Positions 20,320 to 31,391 of a stretch of 64,000 nucleotides of DNA are shown piece after piece. A program made the translations under genes and the position numbers. Position 1 is the first letter of the stretch, and each line of letters begins with the position of its first letter. The DNA lies in the NCBI GenBank assembly GCA_022828595.1, contig JAKGHH010000005.1, forward strand, positions 56,167,655 to 56,231,654, written 5' to 3'. Origin of the DNA: Nelumbo lutea (lineage: Eukaryota; Streptophyta; Magnoliopsida; Proteales; Nelumbonaceae). The notes under the pieces are model-generated. The model saw nothing but the letters and a program-made list of their open reading frames with translations. It was not told the origin of the DNA and searched no databases.

Positions 20320-21490
20320 AAAAATGTGCATACTTAAACTCATGGAAGGGTTAGGATTGAAGAATCTTGAAGACATGAACAAAGCACTATGTGCTAGCCA
20401 GAAATGGAGATTAATAAATGACTCTAAGAGTTGGTGGAGCCAAATAATTAAAGCAAAATACTTCACAGGTTTCTCCTAGCTCAAACAAAGCTAAAAGCAA
20501 ATAGCTCTGCTTGGGGAAGAAGTATGAGTACTATTCACATGGTGGAAGGTAAACATGATAGGTGACCCATGGGCAGAGGGCATTGGTACTCACATGCTGG
20601 AAACTAAACAGGAAAATAGGAGCAACAGGAGAGTACTACATTTGAAAGTTTTAGGGCTTATTGAGAGAGGGCAAAGTAACTCAGGTAATTCCCATCTATA
20701 ACATGTCCACATCCGTCCTCCCAAAAAGCATTAGCATGAAATTAAAGGAAGGGCAAATAAAATTCTGGTGGCATGGGTGAGAAACCAAAAGTAAATCACA
20801 TGCAGTCTCCTGGTCAAAATTATGTAAACCCAAACACATGGGAGGGATAGGATTGAAGAATCTTGAAGACATGAACAAAGCACTACTTTCTAGCCAGATA
20901 TGGAGATTAAAAAATGATTCTTTGAGATAGTGGAGCCAAAAAAGTAAAGCAAAACAATTCACAGGTTCCAAGCTCAAACGAAGGCAAAAGCAAATAGCTC
21001 TGCTTGGGGAAGAAGGCATTAGTACTAACATGGTGGAAGCTAAACAGGAATATAGAAGCAACAGAAGTAGTGCATTTGAATTTTTCAGAGCTTGTTGTTA
21101 ATAATGACCAAAACCCAAACCTTCTTTGACACTGAAACAGCCATGGCCATAGTGCAAACAGCAATCAGTAGATGCAGTGATGCATACAAAAAGACAAGCT
21201 TATCTGGAAACCTAGTAAATCTGGCAAATTCACACTCAAGTCATCTTAGAAGGATATATTGAAAATGAAATGCCCTCCCAAATCCAGGTTTTCATGAGGA
21301 AACTAAAATGTAATGGACTACCTACTCGAGAGTCGAGAGAAACTCAGAACTGGAGAGTGGAGGCATCATTCAACACAATGAACACAGTTCTTGTATCTTG
21401 TGTACTAGTGAAGAAGACACAGGAACATATATTTATGCACTGCCCTTTTTCCTGAGCTATTTGGCTTCATATGGAAATTGGATTCAATCC
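20320..21490 (+). mobile_element. LINE relic: RT C-terminus and zf-RVT region, partly duplicated
   Basis: Two blocks about 490 bp apart encode the same LINE text: GLKNLEDMNKALCASQKWRL at ~20350 and GIGLKNLEDMNKALLSSQIW at ~20840, each followed by WSQ..KAK. Before the second block, PKSISMKLKEGQIKFWWHG and SWSKLCKPKHMG fit the RT thumb. Near 21270-21460, KCPPKSRF and KKTQEHIFMHCPFS match the zf-RVT domain of plant L1-type elements. Stops and frameshifts throughout show it is dead. Confidence 0.75.
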
Positions 21491-22540
21491 AGAATATTAC
21501 AAAACTGATCCAATGAACTGGACTGTAATGAAATGCTAGCATTTGCAGGCACTTGTGATCGTGGAGAAATAGTAAACTCTTTCAGAAAAAAGAATCCCAC
21601 CATCTTCAAACACTTATGGTTGCTGAGAATGAATATGAATAATGGCAAGCTACAGAACATGGATGGATTATACAACCCTGTCACTCAAGCACTGTAGAAT
21701 TCTAAATTCCACTTAACCCTACACAATTCAAAATGATAAATACCCCATTCTAAAACACCAATGCCCGTGCATTTGCTGAACAGTCATTTTCCGAGAAATC
21801 TATGATGCCTGAAAAACATGATACTGAAATGACTTTAACCAATCAAAGCCCCTATGATTTTATATGAAAATCCACTGGATTGGTTACCACTTTAACGATG
21901 CCAGTTGATTAGTTACAAGTTTTTTTTTTTCAGTATCCTTATTAAAACCATCTTTTCCAACGTCATCATGCACATATAAAGAAAGAAATAAATTATTTAG
22001 AGACAGCCACTACTGATGCAAACTTTTGGCCACTATAGAATGTGGGTCTTCTTATTTATTTCTTCTCCCTTTCTTTTTTCTTCTCTCTTTTTCTGTTTTT
22101 TTTTTTTTCAGACCCTTTACCTTAAAAGGTTTATCCTCCACATGGGCCACATCTCTTTATTGGACTTTATAATAATAAACAGTTTTTTAGAGGAAACTTC
22201 ATAATAATAATAATAAATAAGAAGGCAACACTGTGGGATTTATGTCATTGAAGAGCCCTCTTCAGGTTTATAATGATTTAAAATTGAAAGAGTAGGTGAC
22301 TGACTTCTACATACATGCGCATTCCATTTTGAAGCCTGGACAAAGTGTTGGAAGATTATGGACTCAACTTTCTGATAAGTGATTATGTACTCAAACTTAC
22401 ATCATCATTTTAGTAGTGGCTTAGAATAATTGGGCCTTGTTAGACAAATATCAATAATTAGCAGAACACGGAACCCACCAAAAAAATCTGCCTCTTTCCC
22501 TGATATTCTGGTAGGTGGTTTAGTTTATTTTTAGACTCCA
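21491..22540. other. intergenic, no gene seen
   Basis: AT-rich with pyrimidine runs at 22060-22115 and a short (AAT)n at ~22202. Nothing else recognisable. Confidence 0.6.
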
Positions 22541-22628
22541 TTTGGAAGGGCTATAAATATAAATATGTAGAGCGCAAAACCTTATATTTTGTATGGATTT
22601 GTATTGTACATATTAATATTCCTTCTAA
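22541..22628 (+). repeat. small palindromic MITE-like repeat, copy 1
   Basis: Starts TTTGGAAGGGCTATAAATAT and ends with its partial inverse (ATTAATATTCCTTCTAA). It is tandem to copy 2, with further copies at 25703 and 26463. Confidence 0.7.
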
Positions 22629-22646
22629 GTTGAGCCAAAGGCTCCA

Positions 22647-22741
22647 TTTGGAAGAAGTATAAATGTAAATACGTAAAGCGCAAAACCTTATATTTTGTAT
22701 ATTTTTATACTGTACATATTTGTATTTGTACTCCTTCTAAA
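22647..22741 (+). repeat. small palindromic MITE-like repeat, copy 2
   Basis: Starts TTTGGAAGAAGTATAAATG, with the shared core CAAAACCTTATATTTTGTAT, and ends TTTGTACTCCTTCTAAA. Confidence 0.75.
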
Positions 22742-23959
22742 CTGATCCTTAAGTAATATAACAATGACACAAATTATGGTCCAGAGTCCTTTTCGACTCG
22801 AACGGTTGGCCCGTTTTAACAAAAAATTTAAAAAAATAAAAAACAGTCAAAACTGTTCGAACGGTTTGAACGATTAACCGCCTAAATCAGCGGTTTGCTG
22901 ACCAAAATCAATGATTTTTTGAGAAATCCTGACTTTGGAGATGAACAGAACCGGTCACCTGACCGGTTCCTAGTCTTTCTAGCCCGACCATCCGATCTGA
23001 TTCAATTTTAAAAACCATGGTATAGATCTCTTGCTCAGGTTCACCCATATAACATCACAATCACATATGAAAAACATCTCATCCTCTTATATACACGGCA
23101 GGTGTTACTAATAGACGGAGCACGGGGGTAGTGTGTTGTGGATAGAATTTTTGTGGACAGGATACCCAGAGGAGGAATCTGCCCTGATCTAAATTACCAT
23201 GTGGGCGGCTTTGGGTGTACCCGTTTGTGGGCCAAATATTTTCATGATAAATAACCAAGAGAAACTAGCTAGGCAACTTGTTCGAAAGTTCCAATATTTA
23301 ACTATTCTTTCCTACTTTATGCTTTCGAGGGTTGATGGGGCATTATCTTATTCGGGCAGAAAATGTGAACTTAATAAATGCGTATAGACAAAGGTAAATA
23401 AAAGAGAGAGAAGTCACGGTCTTCTTTGGAATGGTACAATTGAAAAAGAAAAAGGGTAAATCCACCTTATCCAATCTACCTGTTCCCATATTCATTAATA
23501 GCAGGGACCAATATTGGGTAGTGAATTTTTTTTTTTTTTTTTTTGGATAAACAATTATCTGGAATACACGCCTGAATCAGTGGTCATCAGTAGTAACCAT
23601 TTTATTTAATTCACCCTATCTAGACATGATAATTTGATGGACTAAAAGAATAAACACGGCCAACCCTAAAGATCAGGTAATAGATTATTAAGATTGGGCA
23701 TAGCCATGTGCATGGATTCACTTTGTATTACCATCACCGTTATCATAAATAATTACTTTGGTCATGGCTAATCTTACCAAACAAATACGGACGGGAGGGG
23801 GAAAAAGATAACAATTTTGCCACGTGGAAGGAGTCCACTTTTCTTCCTTTGAAAAAGAAGGTTTTGTATCTGACACACCTAATAAGCTATGAACTGTTTA
23901 TTAACGCAAAAGGGAAAGATTCGATCCATTATCAATTTAATTAACAAAGAAGTGTCACT
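22742..23959. other. intergenic, repeat relics
   Basis: 22790-23010 is a degenerate repeat of 'gaacggtt / accggttc' text like that at 2105-2275. A 22-T run lies at 23527-23548. No gene supported. Confidence 0.55.
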
Positions 23960-24290
23960 ACAATCAGCCCTAAGATCAAAGGGAATAAAGTGAGGCGGCC
24001 CAATCCAAGATTCAGACCAGCCCACAGATAAAGGCATATTTAGTAACTTTATGGGCTGGGGAATTCCCTGATCTGTGGTAACTGAGACAAAATAGCACGA
24101 CAATCTGTAATTAGAGTGTGATTGCCCCAAGAAGAAGAAGAGGATGGGTCCAAGAGGAGACTGACAGGGACAAAGCATCACCTTCGATGATAAGATGGTG
24201 AAAGTTGAGATCGCGATTAGAGACATATAAGAGTTGATCAAGCAAAGAAGGTGGTGAGGGATAAAATGACCCTCCAATCACGAACTGCCA
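23960..24290 (-). pseudogene. RNase H-like fragment of a LINE, minus strand
   Basis: In one minus-strand frame NFHHLIIEGDALSLSV, and in the next frame DCRAILSQLPQIREF, read like the RNase H (RVT_3) domain of plant non-LTR elements. FIPFDLRADCSDTS follows, in the manner of the C-terminal tail. The frames are broken. The 132-codon open frame here is mostly the wrong phase. Confidence 0.4.
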
Positions 24291-24589
24291 CGTGGTGGTC
24301 TAAACCATTTTACGACACCTCGACATTACATTTGTCATGACTTCACTTAAATGCTCATCAACAGATGGGTTCATGCAGTCTGAATGAACTCCAACCGAGT
24401 CCCAATCTCTTATCTATATTTATTGGGATCACACATGGAGAATATCTCATCCTCTGTATAGTATTATACATGGAGAGATATTTTCAATTCACGGGAAATA
24501 GTGTATTACAGGCAGAACTCTTGTGGGTAGAAAATCACTCCAATCTCTCTGAAGAGCTCCCCAGCAGATTGGTCTACGGGTCTGGAGAC

Positions 24590-25080
24590 CATGTCCGCTA
24601 CTACTATTCTAAACATTGACCTACCTCTCCGACCTAGGCAGCCCAGGACCTAAGGGCTCATGCCGACCTCAAGTTGACTCTGACCTATACAACACATCCC
24701 TCTTCATCCATTCGCACCTCTTAGTGCCCCCAAAATGTGTGCGAACACGACGCCCACCTATACGAAAAGCCCAGTTACTTCCACTTCGCAGGGAACCGGA
24801 TAAAGGCCACCACAATGTCGTGCGGGTGTGCTCCGTAAGCAACAAACGAATAAGTCTTATCATTCCCAAACATGTTGGCCATACTACAACCGAGCCTCAA
24901 ACTCTATATAAGGGTGAACCCTCATCGGCCTCATCCTTAGAAGTACGCTCACTCTTTTGCATAGCTCTCTGCTCTAATTTCCTGCTTTTTGGTTTTCATC
25001 CATCTCATTAGTTCGGTGTTAACATGACCATTAGAGTCCCCTACCTGGATCATCGATCTTCGAGATGTTATTACCAATAG
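24590..25080 (+). repeat. probable solo LTR or LTR remnant (gypsy-like)
   Basis: A GC-richer island with a strong TATA (CTCTATATAAGGGTGAACCC at ~24899), a C/T-rich leader and 'gttaacatgaccattagagtcccc', a layout typical of gypsy LTRs. No partner LTR or termini were identified. Confidence 0.4.
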
Positions 25081-25702
25081 GGATTCAGCACAAATTGATC
25101 TACCTAAAGCATCCAAGGTTCAAAGTGTTAATACATCCGATGCACATGAACTTGTATATCAAGTGATTTTTTTTTTCCCAAAAGTGATTAGGGGTTCAGT
25201 CTTAAACCTGTCTACTTTACCCCTGAAAAAAACAAAAAACAAAAAAAAAAAACAAACTCTTCCCCTCAACAAGCTCCCAATAGAATATGATGCGTCTACC
25301 ATAAACATAGTTTTAGAGAAGCAAATTAAGCATGAAAGTCAATGATATTGGAGATTGCATGAATTCTCTAGAAAGAATTAAAATTGAGGATTTGTGGTGC
25401 CTTTGTTACTTTTTTGTCTTCCTTGCACCCAAAAAAAGACAAGTTGGCAATGCTCTACTTTCAACCATTGATAACAATGTCATGTCACCCATGTTATATC
25501 GAGAGAGCACTTGTCAAAAGAAGCATTCTCTCATTTTCAAAAAAGAGATGAAAATTTCAATGTAGAAATTCAAAACATATCACACTTGGCCCCGACTAAT
25601 ATTGTCTTAAAAAATTTAGTGTGTACTAAGAATTCTTAACCATCTAATTTCCGATTTCTTTTGAAGCTATATAGTTCATATTTTGGACAATGTCTTTAGC
25701 CC
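25081..25702. other. intergenic, no gene seen
   Basis: AT-rich with A-runs near 25231. The short ORFs show no recognisable protein. Confidence 0.55.
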
Positions 25703-25811
25703 AATTTGGAAGGAGTATAAATATAAATATGTAGAATGCAAAACTTTGTATTTTGTATTATTTTATATATATTTGTACTCTACATATTTACATTTATACC
25801 CCTTCCAAATT
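25703..25811 (+). repeat. small palindromic MITE-like repeat, copy 3 (most complete)
   Basis: AATTTGGAAGGAGTATAAAT at left and the reverse complement AATTTGGAAGGGGTATAAAT at right form ~33-bp inverted termini. The whole unit of ~109 bp would fold into a hairpin. Confidence 0.8.
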
Positions 25812-26462
25812 AACCTTGTAGTACAACCAGTTTGGACTGTTCCTCAATCTCCATAAATAAGTAACACTAACACGACATACAGCAGTTGAGGAGACTAGCT
25901 CCTTCCTTTCTTGCAACATATCTATTTGCAGTTATTATTTACACCCCTATCTGATGCAAAATTATCTCTTTTCGTTTCATTTACATTCATAGAATATGTA
26001 AATTTTGCATCTTTCCTCCCACTTTCATTTTTTTTTCTGTTATAAAATGGGGACCATATCAATTTTCTTTCCTCTTAAACGAACAAGCTAAAGTACAAGT
26101 TTGGAAAAGTAAACCAGAATTTGCACTAGTCAGCCCTTTTGTACTCCCATTAATAAGTGCCATGCAAATGAAATTTGTGTTGCAAACAGAAGGGACCCCT
26201 ACAAATTAGATAATCAGCAGCTATTCAATTAAAAGTGCAAGTATAAATAATTTATTTGATTAAGTTAACAATTCAAACTATTTACAGCTTTAATTAAATA
26301 AATTAACAATGCTTACGCTTCAATCTATTTACAATTCAACCCTGGTTCAACTCTTTCTGGTCCCCATTACACATACGATTTATATTTTAGAACATGAAGG
26401 GTTTTTAACTCTGGTTCAACCCATGTATTTGGTATCATTTTTAAAACATTATTTAGGCTCAG
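25812..26462. other. intergenic, no gene seen
   Basis: AT-rich. No motif or repeat that I can name. Confidence 0.55.
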
Positions 26463-26552
26463 TTTAGAAAGAATAACAGTACAGATACTTACAAAATAAT
26501 ATAAAATACAAGGTTTTGCACTCTACAAATTTGTATTTATACTCCTTTCAAA
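26463..26552 (-). repeat. small palindromic MITE-like repeat, copy 4 (inverted)
   Basis: The reverse complement carries the shared core AAAACCTTGTATTTTATATT between TTTGAAAGGAGTATAAATAC and TATTCTTTCTAAA. Confidence 0.7.
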
Positions 26553-27076
26553 TGGAATCTTGGGCTATGTTTGGTTTGAAGGAAAATATAGGAAAAGGAA
26601 GGGAGAGGAAGAGAAATATGTACAAACCTTAGTTCAGAACGCAAAAGGCGTAAGCTTCCTTAAGATGAAGGGGTTAGGAGGAGGATGAAGAGGACGGGGG
26701 GTTCTCATTTTTTTAATAAAAATCTTTTATATTAAGAAGAATAGGGGGGCTTTTCCTTTCATTTTCTTTTGTTTCCTTTTTTTATTTTTTCTATCTTTTT
26801 ATATCAGATGTCTATGAGGCGCATACCACTTCTTATGAAAAAAGCGCAAGAGATGTACGCCTTAGAAGTGTTAGCGCCTTGGCATACACCTCAGGGCATT
26901 TTGGGAGGCCTCCAAACATACACCTTCCATGCCTTTTAAAACACTGTTTCTACCCTACCTAGTGGGGTATTCTTCCCAAGAAAAAGGGTTTTTCCCTTAA
27001 AAAATGCATTTTGATGGCTGAGATGGGTTTTAGATTTCACAACCTACATAGATATGGGTAGCATATTGTTGGAAGG
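26553..27076. other. intergenic with a MITE end
   Basis: 26565-26600 (GGGCTATGTTTGGTTTGAAG) resembles the terminus of the MITE at 38569, but no matching right end is clear. No gene. Confidence 0.45.
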
Positions 27077-27176
27077 TGATGTGACCATTTTCGGCCACGT
27101 ACCAATGTTTTGTGATGTAAAATTTTTTGGCAAAGTACCCCGTTATTCGACCCGATGGTGGCGTGCCTTAGTGACT

Positions 27177-27612
27177 AGCTACTTGGTGGCGAACTCCCTG
27201 GTGGCGAACTGTCTGTGGGCGAACTGCCTTGGTGGCGAACTGCCTGGGGGCGAACTGCCTTGGTGGCGAACTGCCTGGGGGCGAACTGCCTTGGTGGCGA
27301 ATTGCCTGGGGGCGAACTGCCTTCGTGGCGAACTGCCTGGGGGCGAACTGCTTGGTGGTGAACTCCCTGGTGGCGAACTGCCTGGGGGCGAACTGCCTTG
27401 GTGGCGAACTACCTGGGGGCGAATTGCCTTGGTGGCGAACTGCTTGGGGGCGAACTGCCTTGGTGGCGAACTGCCTAGGGGCGAACTGCCTGGGGGCGAA
27501 CTGCCTGGTGGCGAACTCCCTGGTGGCGAACTGCCTGGGGGCGAACTCCCTGGTGGCGAACTGCCTGGGGACGAACTGCCTGGGGACGAACTGCCTGGGG
27601 GCGAACTGCCTG
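27177..27612 (-). repeat. 15-16-bp minisatellite in the LTR
   Basis: About 28 units of GGTGGCGAACTGCCT / GGGGGCGAACTGCCT. The other LTR holds about half as many (30061-30300), which explains most of the LTR length difference. Because units are mostly 15 bp, open frames of five-residue repeats arise in all directions. Confidence 0.95.
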
Positions 27613-28061
27613 ACGAACTCCCTACTAGGCGGTCGATGCCTTAGAGAATGTTGGAGCTCCCTGGTGCGGCGCAATCCGACTGCCCTCAGCATGAGGTGGT
27701 CTTCTTTCCTTTGTAGGCTGCGGGAGATGAGGGACCTGCGAGAACTCCATCTTTTCCTCCTCCTTGTAGGTGGCGAGAGTTGAGGGACCTCCGAGAACTC
27801 CATCTCTTCCTCCTCCTTGTAGGTGGGGGGAGCTGAGGGACTTCCGAGAACTGCATCTTTTCCTCCTCTTCGTAGGTGGCGAGAGCTGAAGGACCTACGA
27901 GAACTGAATCAGAGGTCCCGGGGGTACTTTCCTGGTGGGGGCTCTCCGATGCTTAAGTTAGCACTCTTATTGTAGAGAGCTTTGAAGATAATATGAGAGA
28001 GCTAGAGAGTAGGGTTACTTCCCTTTCTTTTTCATCCCCTTCCCCTTTGGGGGGTGAGGTC

Positions 28062-28069
28062 TTTATATA
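28062..28069 (-). promoter_or_regulatory. TATA box of the minus-strand LTR
   Basis: TATATAAA on the minus strand (CCGGTATATAAAGACC), repeated in the other LTR at 30798-30805. It supports minus-strand orientation. Confidence 0.7.
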
Positions 28070-28629
28070 CCGGAGTCCTCGCGGGTTAGGTGGGTGAAAA
28101 GCCTCCAAACGGTAAGACTCGTTGCATCCTGTCAGAACTGGGGTACGATGGTGAACTCCTCGAGGTCGTCAGGCTGGCGCTTGTGTCAGGCGGCTAGGTC
28201 GGCGCCTGGGCCGGGTTGTCAAAGGGGTGCCTGCGTCAGTCAACGGGTCAGTGTCTAGGCCAGGTCGTCAGGTCGGTGCCTGCGTCAATCAGCGGGTCAG
28301 TGTCTAGGCAAGGTCATCAGGTCGGTGCCTGTGTCAGTCGGCGGATCAGTGTCTAGCTCAGGTCGTCAAGCTGGCGCCTATGTCAGTCAGCGGGTCAGTG
28401 TCTAGATCAGGTCATCAAGCTGGCGCCTTGGCCGGATCATGCACTAGGCTAGTCTAGGTCGGCCAGGTCGCGTAAGCCGTGCGCAGGTCACGCAGGCGCG
28501 CGCCAAGCTGGCCAGATTGGTGCTCGGGTGGGCCACCAACTTCGTAAGTTTGTTGGCTAGGTGTTTTCCTAGTTGTCACGAGGTGCCACATGTCACAATT
28601 TTACTGGAGGGCCAAAACAGCCCTCATCA

Positions 28630-28645
28630 ATAGCCCCCCACTCCC
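28630..28645 (-). other. polypurine tract of the minus-strand element
   Basis: Reading the minus strand, GGGAGTGGGGGGCTAT abuts the LTR start at 28629. Confidence 0.8.
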
Positions 28646-28724
28646 GTGCTGATAGTAACTCAGCGAATGGAGTAGATTTCTTTTGGCCCATAAGTCGATG
28701 AGCTAGTAAGTGTTGATCCAATTA

Positions 28725-29531
28725 CTAGTATGGCCCATAGGCTTTGGGAGCGACTCGTAGTCTATTCTTTTTTGACTTTGCCCGTGCCGGAGAGGCGACC
28801 GGGTCTTAAGCAGTAATGTGGCCCGTAGGCTTTTGGGAGCAACTCGTAGTCTACTCTTTTTTGACTTTTGCCCGTGCCGGAGAGGTGACCCGGTCTTAAG
28901 CAGTAATGTGGCCCGTAGGATTTTGGGAGTGACTCGTAGTCTACTCTTTTTTGACTTTTGCCCGTGCCGGAGAGGCGACCGGGTCTTAAGCAGTAATGTG
29001 GCCCGTAGGCTTTTGGGAGCGACTCGTAGTCTACTCTTTTTTGACTTTGCCCGTGCCGGAGAGGCGACCGGGTCTTAAGCAGTAATGTGGCCCGTAGGCT
29101 TTTGAGAGCGACTCGAAGTCTACTCTTTTTTGACTTTTGCCCATGCCGGAGAGGCGACCGGGTCTTAAGCAATAATGTGGGCCGTAGGCTTTTGGGAGCG
29201 ACTCGTAGTCTGCTCTTTTTTTACTTTTGCCCGTGCCGGAGAGGCGACCGGGTCTTAAGCAGTAATGTGGCTCGTAAGCTTTTGGGAATGACTCGTAGTC
29301 TACTCTTTTTTGACTTTTGCCCGTGCCGGAGAGGCGACCGTGTCTTAAGCAGTAATGTGGCCCGTAGGCTTTTGGGAGCAACTCGTAGTCTACTCTTTTT
29401 TTACTTTTGCCCGTGCCGGAGAGGCGACCGGGTCTTAAGCAGTAATGTGGCCCGTAGGCTTTTGGGAGTGACTCGTAGTCTACTCTTTTTTTACTTTTGC
29501 CCGTGCCGAAGAGGCAATCGGGTCTTAAGTA
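28725..29531 (-). repeat. nine tandem 90-bp repeats
   Basis: Units begin at about 28725, 28813, 28903, 28993, 29082, 29172, 29262, 29352 and 29442 (GTAATGTGGCCCGTAGGCTT...). Lengths are 88-91 bp with a few substitutions each. As 90 is a multiple of three, long frames of 30-residue repeats stay open on both strands (minus: SLPKAYGPHYCLRPGRLSG; plus: LLGATRSLLFFDFCPCRRG). No family is recognised and the one-base slips break the frames. Confidence 0.93.
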
Positions 29532-29937
29532 GTGAGGTGGCCCGGAGGCTTGGCCTGCATCAGCTTCGTAATGTCGGTCACCTACTCCTACAAGAAGCTA
29601 CTAGGGGCTCGACCTTCGGGGGCAACACCACTAACTTTAGGTTGCCAGCTCACACGGGAGCCTTGGAAGGCTCGACCAGTAAGGGCGCCTATGTAGTCAG
29701 TTGGCCGCCAACTCCCGCAGAAGCCACGAAGAGCTCATCTTGGTAGGGGGGACCTTGCGAAGAGGACTGATGTGGCATTATCTGAATTGAAAGTAAGGTT
29801 GGTAGAGCTACTTAGTCCGTTAGCTCCCTGCATAGTCTCTGAGTTCATAAAAAATGTAAACTATAAAGCGATAGCTTCAATTTCTAAAAGGTGAGGACTT
29901 TAGTTTTGGCAAGATGAGAACTTAGCTTTTTGTAGCG

Positions 29938-29959
29938 GGTTCCCATAGACGACGCCAAT
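29938..29959 (-). other. primer binding site of the minus-strand element
   Basis: On the minus strand, ATTGGCGTCGTCTATGGGAA follows the LTR end at 29960. It is the same type as the PBS at 9074. Confidence 0.75.
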
Positions 29960-31391
29960 TGATGTGACCGTTTTCGGCCACGTACCAATGTTTTGTGATG
30001 TAAAATTTTTTGGCAAAGTACCTCGTTATTCGACCCGGTGTTGGCGTGCCTTAGGGACGAGTTACTTGGTGGCGAACTCCCTGGTGGCGAACTGCCTGGG
30101 GGCAAACTGCCTTGGTGGCGAACTGCCTGGTGGCGAACTCCCTGGTGGCGAACTGCCTGGGGGCGAACTGCCTTGGTGGCGAACTGCCTAGGGGCGAACT
30201 GCTTGGGGGCGAACTGCCTGGGGGCGAACTGCCTGGGGGTGAATTGCCTGGTGGCGAACTCCCTGGTGGCGAACTGCCTTGGGGCGAACTGCCTGACGAA
30301 CTCCCTACTAGGCGGTCGATGCCTTAGAGAATGTTGGAGCTCCCTGGTGCGGCGCAATCCGACTACCCTCAGCATGAGGTGGTCTTCTTTCCTTTGTAGG
30401 CTGCGGGAGATGAGGGACCTGTGATAACTTCATCTTTTCCTCCTCTTTGTAGGTGGCAGGAGCTGAGGGACCTCCGAGAATTCCATCTTTTCCTCCTCCT
30501 TGTAGGTGGCGGGAGTTGAGGGACCTCCGAGAACTCCATCTCTTCCTCCTCCTTGTAGGTGGGGGGAGCTGAGGGACTTCCGAGAACTGCATCTTTTCCT
30601 CCTCTTCATAGGCGGCGGGAGCTGAAGGACCTGCGAGAACTGAACCAGAGGTCCCGGGGGTACTTTCCCGGTGGGGGCTCTCCGATGCTTAAGTTAGCAC
30701 TCTTATTGTAGAGAGCTTTGAAGATAATATGAGAGAGCTAGAGAGTAGGGTTACTTCCCTTTCTTTTTTATCCCCTTCCCCTTTGGGGGGTGAGGTCTTT
30801 ATATACCGGAGTCCTCGCGGGTTAGGTGGGTGAAAAGCCTCCAAACGGTAAGACTCGTCGCATCCTGTCAGAACCGGGGTATGGTGGTGAACTCCTCGAG
30901 GTCGTCAGGCTGGCGCTTGTGTCAGGCGGCCAGGTCGGTGCCTGGGCCGGGTTGTTAGAGGGGTGCCTGCTTCAGTCAGTGGGTCAGTGTCTAAGCCAGG
31001 TTGTCAGGTCGGCGCCTGTGTCAGTCGGCGGGTCAGTGTCTAGATCAGGTCGTCAAGCTGGCTCCTGTGTCAGTCGACGGGTCAGTGTCTAGATCAGGTC
31101 GTCAAGCTGGCGCCTTGGCCGGATCATGCGTTAGGCTGGTCCAGGTCGGCCAAGTCGCGCAGGCCGCACGTGCGCCGTGCAGTTCGCGCAGGCCACGCGT
31201 AGGTCGCACAGGCGCGCAGGCCGCGCGCCCGCGTGCAGTTCGCGCAGGCCGCGTGCAGGTCGTGCCAGGCCGGCCAGACTGGTGCCCGGGTGGGCCACCA
31301 ACTTCGTAAGTTTGTTGGCTGGGTGTTTTCCTAATTGTCACGAGGTGCCACGTGTCACAATTTTACTGGAGGGACAAATCTGCCCTCATCA
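29960..31391 (-). repeat. 5' LTR of the minus-strand element (1432 bp)
   Basis: Matches 27077-28629 with fewer 15-bp units (30061-30300) and fewer ~55-bp units (30965-31110). A GC-rich 'gcgcaggccgcg' tract at 31150-31265 is longer than in the other LTR. Confidence 0.9.

Larger units (their letters stand above)
27077..28629 (-). repeat. 3' LTR of the minus-strand element (1553 bp)
   Basis: Matches 29960-31391. It contains the 15-16-bp minisatellite (27177-27612), ~27-70-bp 'cctccttgtaggtgg' repeats (27700-27900), the minus-strand TATATAAA (28062-28069) and ~55-bp repeats (28215-28430). Confidence 0.9.
27077..31391 (-). mobile_element. non-autonomous LTR retrotransposon (LARD-like, Tat-type signals), 4.3 kb
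   Basis: Two long direct repeats, 27077-28629 and 29960-31391, are LTRs in minus-strand orientation: read that way they start TGATGAGGGC and end GGTCACATCA. The right copy is the 5' LTR; next to it on the minus strand is a PBS ATTGGCGTCGTCTATGGGAA, and before the left copy is the PPT GGGAGTGGGGGGCTAT. Flanking 5-mers GAAGG (27072-27076) and TAAGG (31392-31396) are a one-mismatch target duplication. The 1.33-kb interior has no gag or pol, only nine 90-bp repeats and ~430 bp of spacer. PBS, PPT and LTR ends are close to those of the 8.2-18.5 kb Tat element, suggesting mobilisation in trans. Confidence 0.88.

Noticed and set aside
23879..24277. 132-codon minus-strand ORF as a gene
   Set aside because: The recognisable RNase H-like text lies partly in another frame, so it is a LINE relic.
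27054..27783. Pentapeptide-repeat protein in the GGCGAACTGCC array
   Set aside because: The five-residue pattern follows from the 15-bp minisatellite inside an LTR, appears in several frames and on both strands, and lacks the A(D/N)LXX core over a fixed register.
28725..29531. CRISPR array
   Set aside because: Units are contiguous 90-bp tandem repeats with no unique spacers, in a plant nuclear context.
28762..29746. Long repeat-protein genes on either strand of the 90-bp array
   Set aside because: Open frames come from the unit being a multiple of three; one-base unit differences break them, and no start context or family supports a gene.
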